Of a stretch of 64,000 bases of DNA, positions 9,086 to 17,586 are shown in pieces. The position numbers were made by a program, and so were the translations under genes. The stretch spans positions 1-64,000 of the forward strand of contig CACBMB010000001.1 of assembly GCA_902540275.1 (NCBI GenBank), written 5' to 3'. The first letter of the stretch is position 1, and each line of letters begins with the position of its first letter. The notes under the pieces were generated by a model. It was not told the origin of the DNA, searched no databases, and was given only the letters and a program-made list of their open reading frames with translations. This DNA comes from an uncultured Pelagibacteraceae bacterium (GTDB lineage Bacteria; Pseudomonadota; Alphaproteobacteria; Pelagibacterales; Pelagibacteraceae).

Positions 9086-9382
9086 TTATAAATAATCACC
9101 TTTTTTTATTTTACTAGATATTTGTTTTCTAGAGTATTCAAATTTTTTTCTATGTTTAATACTTTTTTGATGGACTCTTTTTCTCCATAACCTGAAAGAT
9201 GACGGTTTAAGAGACCTTCTCATAATTTTGATGACATCAGCTTCCGACCTTCCAGTCCTTTTTTTAATTTCCTCAAAAGTGATCCTATCAGCCCAAGCTG
9301 CCCAGATGACCCAATCTGGATCCTCAATTTTTGGCTCAGGATTTTTGACTCGGGTGACTGGCCTGTGACCTTTTTTTTTCAT
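9086..9382 (-). CDS. DUF2805 / TIGR03643 family protein
   Basis: A basic protein of 98 residues with the family's compact motif: a PDWVIWAAWADRITFEEI segment, a GRSEADVIKIMRR helix that looks like a helix-turn-helix, then SFRLWRKRV. Function in the family is unknown. The pattern suggests a small nucleic-acid-binding protein. An in-frame TTG at 9409 would add nine residues; the ATG at 9382 is preferred because AAAGGA lies at ribosome-binding distance before it and family members start close to this point. Transcribed with grxC. Confidence 0.75.
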   Translation of the reverse strand: MKKKGHRPVTRVKNPEPKIEDPDWVIWAAWADRITFEEIKKRTGRSEADVIKIMRRSLKPSSFRLWRKRVHQKSIKHRKKFEYSRKQISSKIKKGDYL

Positions 9383-9444
9383 AAATCCTTTATATTTGAA
9401 AAAATTCAATAATGCATTTTTTCTGAGATCTGTTATATTAGCCT

Positions 9445-9501
9445 AGATAGTCCTTCTTAGCCATCTTTAGCTCCCGGTTTTTAAGGACTATCTTTTTTTT
9501 T
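9445..9501 (+). terminator. Large hairpin with U-tract before the ProC-like gene
   Basis: AGATAGTCCTT (9445-9455) pairs perfectly with AAGGACTATCT (9483-9493), enclosing a 27-base loop. The right arm runs into a T-tract (9494-9501) on the plus strand, which makes it terminator-like. It lies in a 146-bp gap between divergent genes, 27 bp before the ATG at 9529, so it could attenuate that gene or end a short RNA started just upstream. On the minus strand the same loop holds GGGAG and an ATG opening an 8-codon frame. Terminator, leader or small RNA cannot be told apart by eye. Confidence 0.45.
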
Positions 9502-9528
9502 ATATGCTCATTATAAAGTACCCAGTCT

Positions 9529-10296
9529 ATGAAATTAGGATTTATAGGAACTGGAAAAATAGCATCATCAGTTATCACAGGAATATGTAAATCATCAATT
9601 AAGTATAATAAAATATTCATTTCTAATAGGAATAACAAAATTTCTAAACAATTAAAAAAAAAATTTAAGAGAATTATTATAGAAAAAGATAATCAAAAAA
9701 TTGTAAGTAGTAGTAATTGGGTTTTTTTAGCGGTTACACCTACAGTTGGTGAAAAAATAATTAGAAATTTAAAATTTAGATCAAATCAAACTATTGTTAG
9801 TTTTATTTCAACCATAACTATTCCAAATTTAAAAAAAATGATTAAAGTTAAAGCAAATATCGTTAGAGCAATACCATTACCACCAATATCTTTGAAGAAA
9901 GGACCGGTTCCAATTTGTCCTCCAAACAAAAAAGTAAAAAAATTTTTTGATCAAATAGGTTCTACAGTTGAAATAAAAAACGAAAAATTATCTATTAATT
10001 TTTGGTCGACTTCTGGAATGATGGCATCTTATTATGAAATTTTAAATGTAATGAGTAATTGGTTAGTAAGTAAAGGCATTAAAAGATTGGATGCTCAAAA
10101 GTATATTACTTCATTGTTTTTAGCTTTATCTGAAGATGCAGTTGTAAATTCTAAAAAAGATTTAAAATATTTGGTAAAAGAGTCTCAAACACCTAAAGGA
10201 TTAAACGAACAAGGTTTGAAAGAAATGAGTAAAAAACGTGTTTATAAATCTGTTATTAATACTTTAAATAGTATTCATAAAAGATTAAATAAGTAA
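9529..10296 (+). CDS. Pyrroline-5-carboxylate reductase-like NAD(P)-binding protein
   Basis: A 255-residue soluble protein with the ProC fold. The N-terminal Rossmann motif is GFIGTGKIASS (4-14). It is followed by a WVFLAVTPT strand where cofactor contacts lie, an AIPLPPISLKKGPVP segment equivalent to the MPN-A-G region of ProC, and a helical C-terminal half. Canonical ProC catalyses the last step of proline synthesis. Here the conserved MPNTP-type motif and the C-terminal S/T-P-G-G-T region (here ESQTPKGLNEQGL) are divergent, so a different imine substrate is possible. It sits 3 bp before livG, so it is co-transcribed with an amino-acid transporter. Confidence 0.7.
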   Translation: MKLGFIGTGKIASSVITGICKSSIKYNKIFISNRNNKISKQLKKKFKRIIIEKDNQKIVSSSNWVFLAVTPTVGEKIIRNLKFRSNQTIVSFISTITIPNLKKMIKVKANIVRAIPLPPISLKKGPVPICPPNKKVKKFFDQIGSTVEIKNEKLSINFWSTSGMMASYYEILNVMSNWLVSKGIKRLDAQKYITSLFLALSEDAVVNSKKDLKYLVKESQTPKGLNEQGLKEMSKKRVYKSVINTLNSIHKRLNK

Positions 10297-10299
10297 TCA

Positions 10300-11085
10300 A
10301 TGTCTGAAAACATTTTAGAAATTAATAATTTATCAAAGTATTTTGGAGGGTTGGCTGCAGTTTCTGATTGCTCGTTAAAAGTTAAAAAAGGAACTATTAC
10401 AGGCATAATTGGTCCTAATGGCTCAGGAAAAACAACTTTATTTAATTTAATCGCTGGAAATTTAAAATCATCATCGGGAAATGTTTTGTTTAATAATGTG
10501 GATATTACTGATGTCCCATCTTATGAATTATTTTCTAAAGGTTTACTTAGAACCTTTCAAATAGCACATGAGTTTACTAACCTATCTGTTCTTGAAAATT
10601 TAATGATGGTTCCAGGCAATCAATCTGGAGAAAAATTAATGAATGCATTATTGAAACCTTCATTAGTTGCAAAAGAGGAAAGTCAAATTAAAGAAAAAGC
10701 TATGGAAGTTGTTGAATTTTTAAATTTGTCACATTTAAAAAATGAATTAGCAGGAAATTTGTCTGGTGGTCAAAAAAAATTATTAGAATTAGGAAGAACA
10801 ATGATGGTAGATGCTAAATTAGTTTTATTAGATGAAGTAGGTGCCGGAGTTAATAGAACTTTACTTAAAGATCTTGGTTCAGCTATTGAAAAATTGAATA
10901 AAGAAAAAGGATATACATTTTGCATGATTGAACATGATATGGATTTTATAGGAAGATTATGCGATCCAGTAATTGTTATGGCAGAGGGATCTGTTCTATT
11001 TGAGGGATCAGTTGAGGAAGCAAAAAAAGATGAAAAAGTTATTGAAAGTTATTTGGGCAGAGGTTCAAAGTTAAAGGACAATTAA
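10300..11085 (+). CDS. livG: Branched-chain amino-acid-type ABC transporter ATPase (LivG)
   Basis: One of the two ATPases of a LivFGHM-type importer, 261 residues. Walker A is GPNGSGKT (38-45), the signature LSGGQ lies near 154, and the C-terminal switch region IEHDMDF is typical of LivG. The Walker B end reads LLDEVGAGVN rather than the usual LLDEPAAGLN; the catalytic Glu is kept, so this looks like a lineage variant. The gene starts 3 bp after the ProC-like gene and 2 bp before livF, all on one transcript. The substrate could be branched-chain amino acids, but families of this type also carry urea, short amides and other small solutes. Confidence 0.88.
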   Translation: MSENILEINNLSKYFGGLAAVSDCSLKVKKGTITGIIGPNGSGKTTLFNLIAGNLKSSSGNVLFNNVDITDVPSYELFSKGLLRTFQIAHEFTNLSVLENLMMVPGNQSGEKLMNALLKPSLVAKEESQIKEKAMEVVEFLNLSHLKNELAGNLSGGQKKLLELGRTMMVDAKLVLLDEVGAGVNRTLLKDLGSAIEKLNKEKGYTFCMIEHDMDFIGRLCDPVIVMAEGSVLFEGSVEEAKKDEKVIESYLGRGSKLKDN

Positions 11086-11087
11086 TA

Positions 11088-11795
11088 ATGGCATTTTTTG
11101 AGGGTAATAATATGACAGGTGGTTATGGAAACGGCCCAGATATTATTAGTTCGTGCTCTGTCAATGTTGAAAGAGGAGAAATAGTTTCAATTCTTGGTCC
11201 AAATGGTGCTGGAAAATCTACAGCAATGAAAGCAATGTTAGGTTTACTAAATTTAAAATCAGGATCTGTAATTATTAATGGAAAAGATATATCAAATCTT
11301 TCACCTCAAGATCGAGTCAAAGAAGGTATCTCTTTCGTACCTCAAACAAAGAATGTTTTCGCAGGAATGACTGTGGAAGAAAATTTAGAAATGGGAGCCT
11401 TTTTAATCAACAGTGATTATAATTCAGTCATTGATGAAATTTATGATTTATTTCCAATACTTAGAGAGAAAAAAAATCAGTTAGTTGGAGAGTTGTCAGG
11501 AGGACAAAGACAGCAAGTTGCACTTGGTAGGGCATTAATGATAAAACCATCAGTTTTAATGCTTGATGAACCTACAGCTGGTGTTTCACCAATTGTAATG
11601 GATGAATTATTTGATCATATAGTCAAAGTTAAGAGAACTAATGTTGCTATTTTGATGGTTGAACAAAATGCAAAACAAGCTTTGAATATTTCTGATAGAG
11701 GTTATGTTTTAGTCACTGGTGAAAATCGATATGCTGGAACTGGAAAAGAATTATTAAATGATCCAAGAGTAAGAAGCTCTTTTTTAGGTGGTTAA
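11088..11795 (+). CDS. livF: Branched-chain amino-acid-type ABC transporter ATPase (LivF)
   Basis: The second ATPase of the importer, 235 residues, the usual LivF length. Walker A GPNGAGKS (38-45), an FVPQTKNVFAGMTVEENL Q-loop region, signature ELSGGQRQQ near 140 and Walker B LMLDEPTAGVSP with the family's MVEQNAKQAL switch segment are all intact. It is tightly linked to livG on one side and to the permease gene on the other, where the stop is followed one base later by the ATG of livH. Confidence 0.9.
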   Translation: MAFFEGNNMTGGYGNGPDIISSCSVNVERGEIVSILGPNGAGKSTAMKAMLGLLNLKSGSVIINGKDISNLSPQDRVKEGISFVPQTKNVFAGMTVEENLEMGAFLINSDYNSVIDEIYDLFPILREKKNQLVGELSGGQRQQVALGRALMIKPSVLMLDEPTAGVSPIVMDELFDHIVKVKRTNVAILMVEQNAKQALNISDRGYVLVTGENRYAGTGKELLNDPRVRSSFLGG

Positions 11796-11796
11796 T

Positions 11797-12807
11797 ATGG
11801 ATTTCTTAAATGCAATTATCTTATTGTTGAATTATATATTTGTTCCTGCACTTGCTTATGGCTCGCAACTAGCATTAGGTGCAATTTTTGTAACTTTAAT
11901 TTATGGAATTTTAAGATTTGCTAACTTTGCAACAGGAGACATGATGTCTTTTGGAACAATGTTTACAATATTATTTACTTGGTATTTTCAATCAGTCGGT
12001 ATTGGTCTTGGTCTATTGCCTACTGCACTTTTAGCAATTCCTTTTGCAATAATTTTCATGATTGGTTACATGCTTTTAATAGATAAATTTGTTTTTAAAT
12101 ATTATAGAGTAAACAAAAGCCCGCCAGTCCAATTAGCAATGGTTAGTATAGGTGTAATGTTTGTAACTCAAGCTGTAGTTAGAATAATAATAGGACCTTC
12201 TGATAGAAGATTTTTTGATGGAGAGAAGTTTTTAATTAAAGCAGGGGAATTTAAGGATATTACAGGTTTAAATGAAGGACTAGCAATTAAATCTACACAA
12301 GTAATAACAATTCTAGTTACTGTGGTTCTTGTTTCTACTCTTTTTTGGTTTTTAAACAAAACTAAAACTGGAAAAAGTATGAGAGCATACTCTGATAATG
12401 AGGATTTAGCTTTACTTTCAGGAATTGATCCAAAAAAAATAGTAATGATTACCTGGATTATAGCAGGTATTTTGGCCACAATAGGAGGAGCACTTTACGG
12501 TTTAGATAAAAGTTTTAAACCTTTTACATACTTCAATAACATGCTCCCAATATTTGCTGCTGCAATTGTTGGAGGAATTGGAAATCCTTTTGGAGCATTC
12601 TTAGGAGGTTATGTAATTGCTTTTTCTGAAATACTTTTAACATATGCTTATAAAAAATTCTTTATGTATGTCTTGCCAGAAAGTATGGCGCCAGACGGTT
12701 TGATTCAGCTACTTTCAACTGATTATAAATTTGCAGTATCGTTCTCAATATTGGTAATTGTACTGTTATATCGACCATCTGGAATATTTAAAGGGAAGGT
12801 ATTGTGA
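11797..12807 (+). CDS. livH: Branched-chain amino-acid-type ABC transporter permease (LivH)
   Basis: A 336-residue inner-membrane permease with about eight helices. Typical LivH features are LALGAIFVTLIYGILRFANFATGD near the N-terminus and the coupling loop RAYSDNEDLALLSGID, followed by the IAGILATIGGALYG segment. A GTG at 11788 would overlap the livF stop and add three residues; the ATG at 11797 is preferred because it starts right after that stop. Its own stop overlaps the livM start by 4 bp, indicating translational coupling. Confidence 0.88.
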   Translation: MDFLNAIILLLNYIFVPALAYGSQLALGAIFVTLIYGILRFANFATGDMMSFGTMFTILFTWYFQSVGIGLGLLPTALLAIPFAIIFMIGYMLLIDKFVFKYYRVNKSPPVQLAMVSIGVMFVTQAVVRIIIGPSDRRFFDGEKFLIKAGEFKDITGLNEGLAIKSTQVITILVTVVLVSTLFWFLNKTKTGKSMRAYSDNEDLALLSGIDPKKIVMITWIIAGILATIGGALYGLDKSFKPFTYFNNMLPIFAAAIVGGIGNPFGAFLGGYVIAFSEILLTYAYKKFFMYVLPESMAPDGLIQLLSTDYKFAVSFSILVIVLLYRPSGIFKGKVL

Positions 12808-14174
12808 GAAAAAATTTAAACGTAATTGCAGCTTATAGTATTATGATGGGATTAATTATCCTTGTAGGAATATTTCAATCCTGGAATATTGCCCTGTCAA
12901 TATTTAATCTTTGTTTGATTTCAGCTGTTATGACAATGGGAGCAAATATTCAATGGGGTTATGCAGGGTTAATTAATTTTGGAATAATGGGTTACACAGC
13001 ATTGGGTGGTTTGGCAGCAGTTTTAATTTCTGTTAATCCAGTTCAAGAGGCCTGGAGTGCAGGTGGTTTGAATATTTTATTTAGTCTGTTTCTTATTATA
13101 GGAATGGTTTTAGCAGTTCGATATGTTTTAAATAAATACGAAAAATCGAAAACAAGAACTTATATTATTGCCTCAATTATCATCTTAGGAATTATTATAA
13201 TACGATTTGTATCTGAGCCTGGAATTGAGGCAATCGAAGAAGTAGATCCTGCAAAAACTGGTTTCTTAGGAGGTTTTGGTTTACCAATTATTTTTTCTTG
13301 GATAGTTGGAGCTTTATTTGCTGGAGGATTAGCATTTGTAATCGGTAAAGTTGCCTTGGGTTTAAGAGCTGACTACCTAGCTATAGCTACTTTATTAATA
13401 TCAGAAATAGTTATAGCAATTATTAAACATGAGGATTGGTTAACGAGAGGAGTTAAAAACGTAATTGGATTAAAACGTCCTGCACCTTATGAAGTAAATT
13501 TGCAACAAACTGAATGGTTTATTAATTTAGTTGAAAAATTTAATTCTAGTAAATTAAGTTTAATCTCAGATTTAACTGAAAGACAAGCAACTCTTAACCA
13601 ATTTGTTATTGAAGGATCATCAATTTTTGTAAAACTTTGTTACTCAGGTTTATTCTTAGTTGTCGTGATTATACTTTTAATCTTAACTCAAAAAGCACTT
13701 TACTCACCCTGGGGAAGAATGATGAGAGCTATAAGAGATAATGAGGAAGCAGCTAATGCTATGGGAAAAAATGTTGTTAAACAACATTTATTAATTTTTG
13801 TTTTGGGTTCAGCAATTGTTGGAATAGCTGGTGCAATGTTAGTAACTCAAGATGGATTATTTACACCAGGTAGTTACAGACCAATGAGATATACTTTTTT
13901 AATTTGGGTAATGGTAATTGTTGGAGGAAGTGGAAATAATTTTGGTGCAATTCTTGGAGGTTTCGTTGTTTGGTTTTTATGGATCGAAGCAGCTCCTATT
14001 GGATTATACTTAGTAAATTTAACAACTGCAGGATTAGATGACACTCACTTTTTAAAAGTTCATTTAATTGAAAGTGTACCTTATTTTAGATTTTTAATGA
14101 TGGGTATGGGTCTTTTATTGATCATGAGATATAGACCAAGAGGTATACTTCCTGAAAAAATAGAAATAAAATAA
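12804..14174 (+). CDS. livM: Branched-chain amino-acid-type ABC transporter permease (LivM)
   Basis: The second permease, 456 residues, starting with GTG inside the livH stop (GTGA overlap). The LivM core is visible: MTMGANIQWGYAGLINFG near 40, ALGLRADYLAIATLLISEIV near 185, the coupling loop RMMRAIRDNEEAANAMGKN near 305 and GGSGNNFGAILGGFVVW. It is longer than many LivM proteins because of an extra tyrosine/arginine-containing helix-loop near 100-160 and a polar insert near 215-265 before the next helix. Those inserts probably lie in loops and could shape contact with the binding protein. Confidence 0.87.
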   Translation: MRKNLNVIAAYSIMMGLIILVGIFQSWNIALSIFNLCLISAVMTMGANIQWGYAGLINFGIMGYTALGGLAAVLISVNPVQEAWSAGGLNILFSLFLIIGMVLAVRYVLNKYEKSKTRTYIIASIIILGIIIIRFVSEPGIEAIEEVDPAKTGFLGGFGLPIIFSWIVGALFAGGLAFVIGKVALGLRADYLAIATLLISEIVIAIIKHEDWLTRGVKNVIGLKRPAPYEVNLQQTEWFINLVEKFNSSKLSLISDLTERQATLNQFVIEGSSIFVKLCYSGLFLVVVIILLILTQKALYSPWGRMMRAIRDNEEAANAMGKNVVKQHLLIFVLGSAIVGIAGAMLVTQDGLFTPGSYRPMRYTFLIWVMVIVGGSGNNFGAILGGFVVWFLWIEAAPIGLYLVNLTTAGLDDTHFLKVHLIESVPYFRFLMMGMGLLLIMRYRPRGILPEKIEIK

Positions 14175-14178
14175 TCTT

Positions 14179-14250
14179 ATGAAATATATAATTTTAGGTG
14201 CAGCTTTTGCTTGGGCTTTATATATGGCAGATAAATATTTATTTTTTTAA
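14179..14250 (+). CDS. Possible 23-residue membrane peptide after livM
   Basis: ATG at 14179, four bases after the livM stop, opens a 23-codon frame ending at a TAA that runs into the terminator's A-tract. The peptide begins MKYIILGAAFAWALYM and is a single hydrophobic helix with a charged middle (ADK). Position inside the transcript and before the terminator favours real translation, but no ribosome-binding site is evident and frames this short arise by chance. Confidence 0.35.
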   Translation: MKYIILGAAFAWALYMADKYLFF

Positions 14251-14254
14251 AAAA

Positions 14255-14284
14255 AAACCCCCAATAAATTAATGCTGGGGGTTT
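14255..14284. terminator. Bidirectional intrinsic terminator between livM and livJ
   Basis: AAACCCCCA (14255-14263) pairs with TGGGGGTTT (14276-14284) around a 12-base loop. An A-run on the left and T-rich sequence on the right let it act for both converging transcripts: livGFHM from the left and livJ from the right. Confidence 0.85.
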
Positions 14285-14303
14285 AAATTTTAAGATATAA
14301 TTA

Positions 14304-15485
14304 TTATCTCTGTTTTTTAGTTTTGAATTTTCCGCCTTTAACTTCTTGTTCTAAGAAAGAACCTTCAGCTTCTCCGACGCTAGTAAAAGTAACTCCAGTT
14401 GCACCTTCGTAATCAACTTTCTTACCTTTAGCTAATAAATCTAAACCTTTTTTAAGCTCACCTGGATAAATTTTTGTTCCAGGACCGTTAGCAACATCCA
14501 TTACATTTTTTGCAATTGATGCTCTATCAGCTGAGTTACCTGCTTGCATCGCTAAGACAATCAAAGCAGCTGCATCATAAGACTCGCCTGTGTAAGGACC
14601 AGAGCTATCGATACCAGCAGCATTTGCTACTTTAGAAAATACGCCAGCTCCTTTTCCAGTTGATCCAGGCATTGAACCAAAAGATTTTCTTAAATCTTTA
14701 CCAAATGCATCTACTAAAGATTGACCAATCATACCATCAGATAAAACAAATTTATCAAAAGCACCTGAATCCAAAGAAGCTTGAATAATACCCTTACCAC
14801 CTTGGTCTAGGTAACCGATAACAGCTACTGCATCACCACCTGCTGAAGCAAGAGTTGCTACTTCAGACGAGTAGTCTGCTTTTCCATCTTCGTGAGCATT
14901 AACAGTTGTCACTTTGATACCATGAGCTTCAACAGCTGCTTTATAAACATCTGCTAAACCTTTTCCGTAGTCATTGTTTGTATAAGTGATTGCAACACTT
15001 TTAACTTTTCTGTCTTTAGTAATATCAGCTAAAATCTGTCCACCTCTTGCATCTGATGGAGCAGTTCTAAAAAAATATCCTTTATCGTCAAGTGTTGTTA
15101 ATCCTGGTGATGTAGCTGATGGTGAAATCATTACCACACCGTTAGGAACAGCAACATTTGAAGCGATCGCTCCAGTTACACCTGAACAGTCAGCACCCAT
15201 AATAGCTGCTACACCTTGTGAAATTACTCCTTCAGCTGCTGCAGTTGCTGCTGCTGAGTCAACACAAGTTGAATCTGCTCTTATTACTGAAATAGTTTCT
15301 CCGCCTAATAGTGAACCTGAGTCAGATGCCTCTTTAAAAGCAAGTTCTGCAGATGCAGCCATAGCAGGAGTAAGAGATTCAATAGGACCAGTAAATCCTA
15401 AAATGATCCCCATTTTAACTTCTGCAAAAACATTTGTTGTAAAAGTAGAAACAAAAATAAATGCAGCAATAAATAGTTTTTTCAT
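14304..15485 (-). CDS. livJ: Branched-chain amino-acid-type ABC transporter binding protein (LivJ)
   Basis: A 393-residue periplasmic binding protein with a signal peptide (about 1-21, ending VFA). It has the type I Leu/Ile/Val-binding fold: GIILGFTGPIESL at the mature N-terminus, an ADSTCVDSAAA segment, the MISPSATSPGLT loop and AITYTNNDYGKGLADVYK. It is encoded opposite to the permease/ATPase operon and converges on it, so it has its own promoter upstream of 15485; AGAGG stands at ribosome-binding distance before the ATG. Independent transcription allows much higher expression than the membrane parts. Confidence 0.88.
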   Translation of the reverse strand: MKKLFIAAFIFVSTFTTNVFAEVKMGIILGFTGPIESLTPAMAASAELAFKEASDSGSLLGGETISVIRADSTCVDSAAATAAAEGVISQGVAAIMGADCSGVTGAIASNVAVPNGVVMISPSATSPGLTTLDDKGYFFRTAPSDARGGQILADITKDRKVKSVAITYTNNDYGKGLADVYKAAVEAHGIKVTTVNAHEDGKADYSSEVATLASAGGDAVAVIGYLDQGGKGIIQASLDSGAFDKFVLSDGMIGQSLVDAFGKDLRKSFGSMPGSTGKGAGVFSKVANAAGIDSSGPYTGESYDAAALIVLAMQAGNSADRASIAKNVMDVANGPGTKIYPGELKKGLDLLAKGKKVDYEGATGVTFTSVGEAEGSFLEQEVKGGKFKTKKQR

Positions 15486-15614
15486 TATTTTCCTCTATTT
15501 GTTAACAATTTATAAAAGATAAATTAAATCTTATTTAAAAAGATTTTCAACAATCAAATTATCTTATTTTATAATATGTTTAATTAATCTAGACTGTTAA
15601 ATTAATGATTTATT

Positions 15615-16361
15615 ATGAAATTAAACAAAATTGAGCCTCAATTTATCAAAAATTGTAATCCTAGAATTGGATTAATTGCTTTAGCAACTGATTTTATGAT
15701 CGAAAAGGATTTTATTAATATAATCAAAGATAAAGACATAGATTTTTTTGTGAATAGGATTGAATGTTATAATCCTCTTTCGAAAGAAAACTTAGTAAGA
15801 ATGTCAGAGAAAGTAACCGAAGTTACAAATAATATTTTACCAAACGAGGAAATTGATTGCGTTGTATATGGATGCACATCTGGAACTATTGCTGCCGGTT
15901 ATGAATCGATAGAAAAAAAAGTTAAAGCTGCAAAACCAAAAGCAAAATTAACAACGCCAAGTTCAGCTGCCATCAAGGCATTAAAAAAATTTAATGTAAA
16001 AAAAATTGCAATTTTTACTCCCTATAGTAAGAAATTAAATGATGAAGTTGTAAATTATTTTATAAAGGAAGGATTTAATGTTACTTCAAATTCTTATTTA
16101 GATATCAAAGCCGATTATGATATAGGAAAAGTAGAACAAGAATTTCTATATAATACTTTGTCTCAAATCGAAATGAATGACGCTGAAGCTTTATTCATTT
16201 CTTGTACTGCTTTGCCAGTATTAAATATTATTGATAAATTAGAAAAAAAATTGAATAAGCCAGTTTTATCTAGCAACCAAGCTTTAATTTGGGATTCTTT
16301 AGAAAGTATAGGCAAAAACAAATCTGTGATAGGTTTTGGGAAGTTATTTAATATAAACTAA
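15615..16361 (+). CDS. Asp/Glu racemase superfamily protein, EutA-like
   Basis: A 248-residue soluble protein of the aspartate/glutamate racemase, arylmalonate decarboxylase and maleate isomerase superfamily. The two active-site cysteines are visible in YGCTSGTIAAG (Cys near 87) and FISCTALP (Cys near 195), and each lies in its usual half of the pseudo-symmetric fold. The IAIFTPYSKKLNDEV segment resembles EutA of the ectoine utilisation operon. The gene starts next to livJ on the opposite strand and its stop is 2 bp before the DoeA-like gene, an arrangement seen in eut/doe clusters. The biochemical role of EutA is not settled; a maleate-isomerase-like reaction is the alternative. Confidence 0.65.
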   Translation: MKLNKIEPQFIKNCNPRIGLIALATDFMIEKDFINIIKDKDIDFFVNRIECYNPLSKENLVRMSEKVTEVTNNILPNEEIDCVVYGCTSGTIAAGYESIEKKVKAAKPKAKLTTPSSAAIKALKKFNVKKIAIFTPYSKKLNDEVVNYFIKEGFNVTSNSYLDIKADYDIGKVEQEFLYNTLSQIEMNDAEALFISCTALPVLNIIDKLEKKLNKPVLSSNQALIWDSLESIGKNKSVIGFGKLFNIN

Positions 16362-16363
16362 GC

Positions 16364-17533
16364 ATGCTTTTTTCAACAGAAGAATATAAACAAAGATTAA
16401 AAAAAGTTCAAAAGATGATGCAAGTAAAAGGTATCGAACTTTTAATTTCACATGACACAAATAATATGAATTATTTAACAGGCTATGATGCCTGGTCTTT
16501 TTATTATGCTCAGTGTGTTATAATTCATGTAAACACTGATGAACCAATGTGTTTTGTAAGAGATCAAGATGCAGGTGGTGCTTATATTAAAACTTACATC
16601 AAAAAAGAAAATATAATTGTTTATGATGAACATTATATTCATACTTGGCCAAAACATCCTTATGATTATTTGGTAAAAATTATTAAAGATAAAAAATGGG
16701 ATAAACTTTCAATAGGATTAGAAATGGATGCTCATTATTTTACAGCATTTTGTTATGAAAAAATCAAACAAGGTTTACCTAATGCAAAATTAAAAGATTC
16801 AGATAGACTGGTTAATTGGGCAAGGTTGGTAAAATCCGATACTGAAATTGGTTACATGAAATCTGCAGCAAAAATTTCTGAAATAGGAATGAAAAAAGCT
16901 TTTGAAGTAATTAAACCAGGTGTAAGACAATGTGATGCTGTAGGTGAAATACAAAAATCATTATTTTACGGAACACCTGAATTTGGTGGTGAATATGCAA
17001 GTATTTCAACTTTATTACCAACTGGAAAAGGAACTTCAGCCTCACATTTAACCGCAACTCAAGATAAGTTTGTAGAAGGTGAAGCAACGATTATTGAATT
17101 ATCAGGAGTTTATAAAAGATATCATGCGCCAATGGCTCGAACTGTTTTACTTGGAAAACCTGATCAATTAAAGATTGATACCATGAAAAAAACGATTGAA
17201 GCACTTCAAGCTGGAATCGATGCAACAAAACCAGGAAATACTGTTGATGATGTAGCTCAAGCATTTTGGAAAATTTTAGATAAATATGGAATAGAAAAAA
17301 AATCAAGAACAGGTTATTCAATTGGAATTGGCTATCCACCTGATTGGGGAGAACATACACTCAATATATATAAAGGAGATATGACACCTTTAGAACCAAA
17401 TATTTGTTTTCATATGATTGCAGTTATGCAATTTGGAGATTGGGGTGTTGAGGCTTCAGAGGCAGTAAGAGTTATAGAGGGAGGAGCAGAATTATTCTGT
17501 AATATGTCCAAAGAACTTCACGTTAAAAGCTAA
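16364..17533 (+). CDS. doeA: M24-family hydrolase, probable ectoine hydrolase (DoeA/EutD-like)
   Basis: A 389-residue soluble enzyme of the creatinase/aminopeptidase P fold: an N-terminal domain (about 1-135) and a pita-bread domain (about 140-385). The pita-bread domain keeps LSGVYKRYHAPMARTVLLG and GYSIGIGYPPDWGEHTL, but the Asp ligands of metal-dependent peptidases are replaced (ELSGVYKRY where peptidases have a D-x-G pattern), as in creatinase and DoeA, which are not metallopeptidases. DoeA opens the ectoine ring to N-acetyl-diaminobutyrate. Linked to the EutA-like gene; the polyamine-type transporter follows after 53 bp. Other members of the family act on creatine or X-Pro peptides, so the substrate is inferred. 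Confidence 0.65.
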   Translation: MLFSTEEYKQRLKKVQKMMQVKGIELLISHDTNNMNYLTGYDAWSFYYAQCVIIHVNTDEPMCFVRDQDAGGAYIKTYIKKENIIVYDEHYIHTWPKHPYDYLVKIIKDKKWDKLSIGLEMDAHYFTAFCYEKIKQGLPNAKLKDSDRLVNWARLVKSDTEIGYMKSAAKISEIGMKKAFEVIKPGVRQCDAVGEIQKSLFYGTPEFGGEYASISTLLPTGKGTSASHLTATQDKFVEGEATIIELSGVYKRYHAPMARTVLLGKPDQLKIDTMKKTIEALQAGIDATKPGNTVDDVAQAFWKILDKYGIEKKSRTGYSIGIGYPPDWGEHTLNIYKGDMTPLEPNICFHMIAVMQFGDWGVEASEAVRVIEGGAELFCNMSKELHVKS

Positions 17534-17586
17534 TTATTAAAGGTTGAAATTTATTCTCACAAATGTTTTAAATTTACTTTAAATTT

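Noticed and set aside
9438..9638. A 66-codon minus-strand frame overlapping the ProC-like gene start.
   Set aside because: It is antisense to a conserved coding region, has no recognisable domain and overlaps the hairpin; only its last eight codons follow a plausible ribosome-binding site.
14986..15522. A 178-codon plus-strand frame opposite livJ.
   Set aside because: It mirrors the livJ coding strand, is rich in low-complexity Ala/Pro/Ser, and has no ribosome-binding site or family features; livJ is clearly real.
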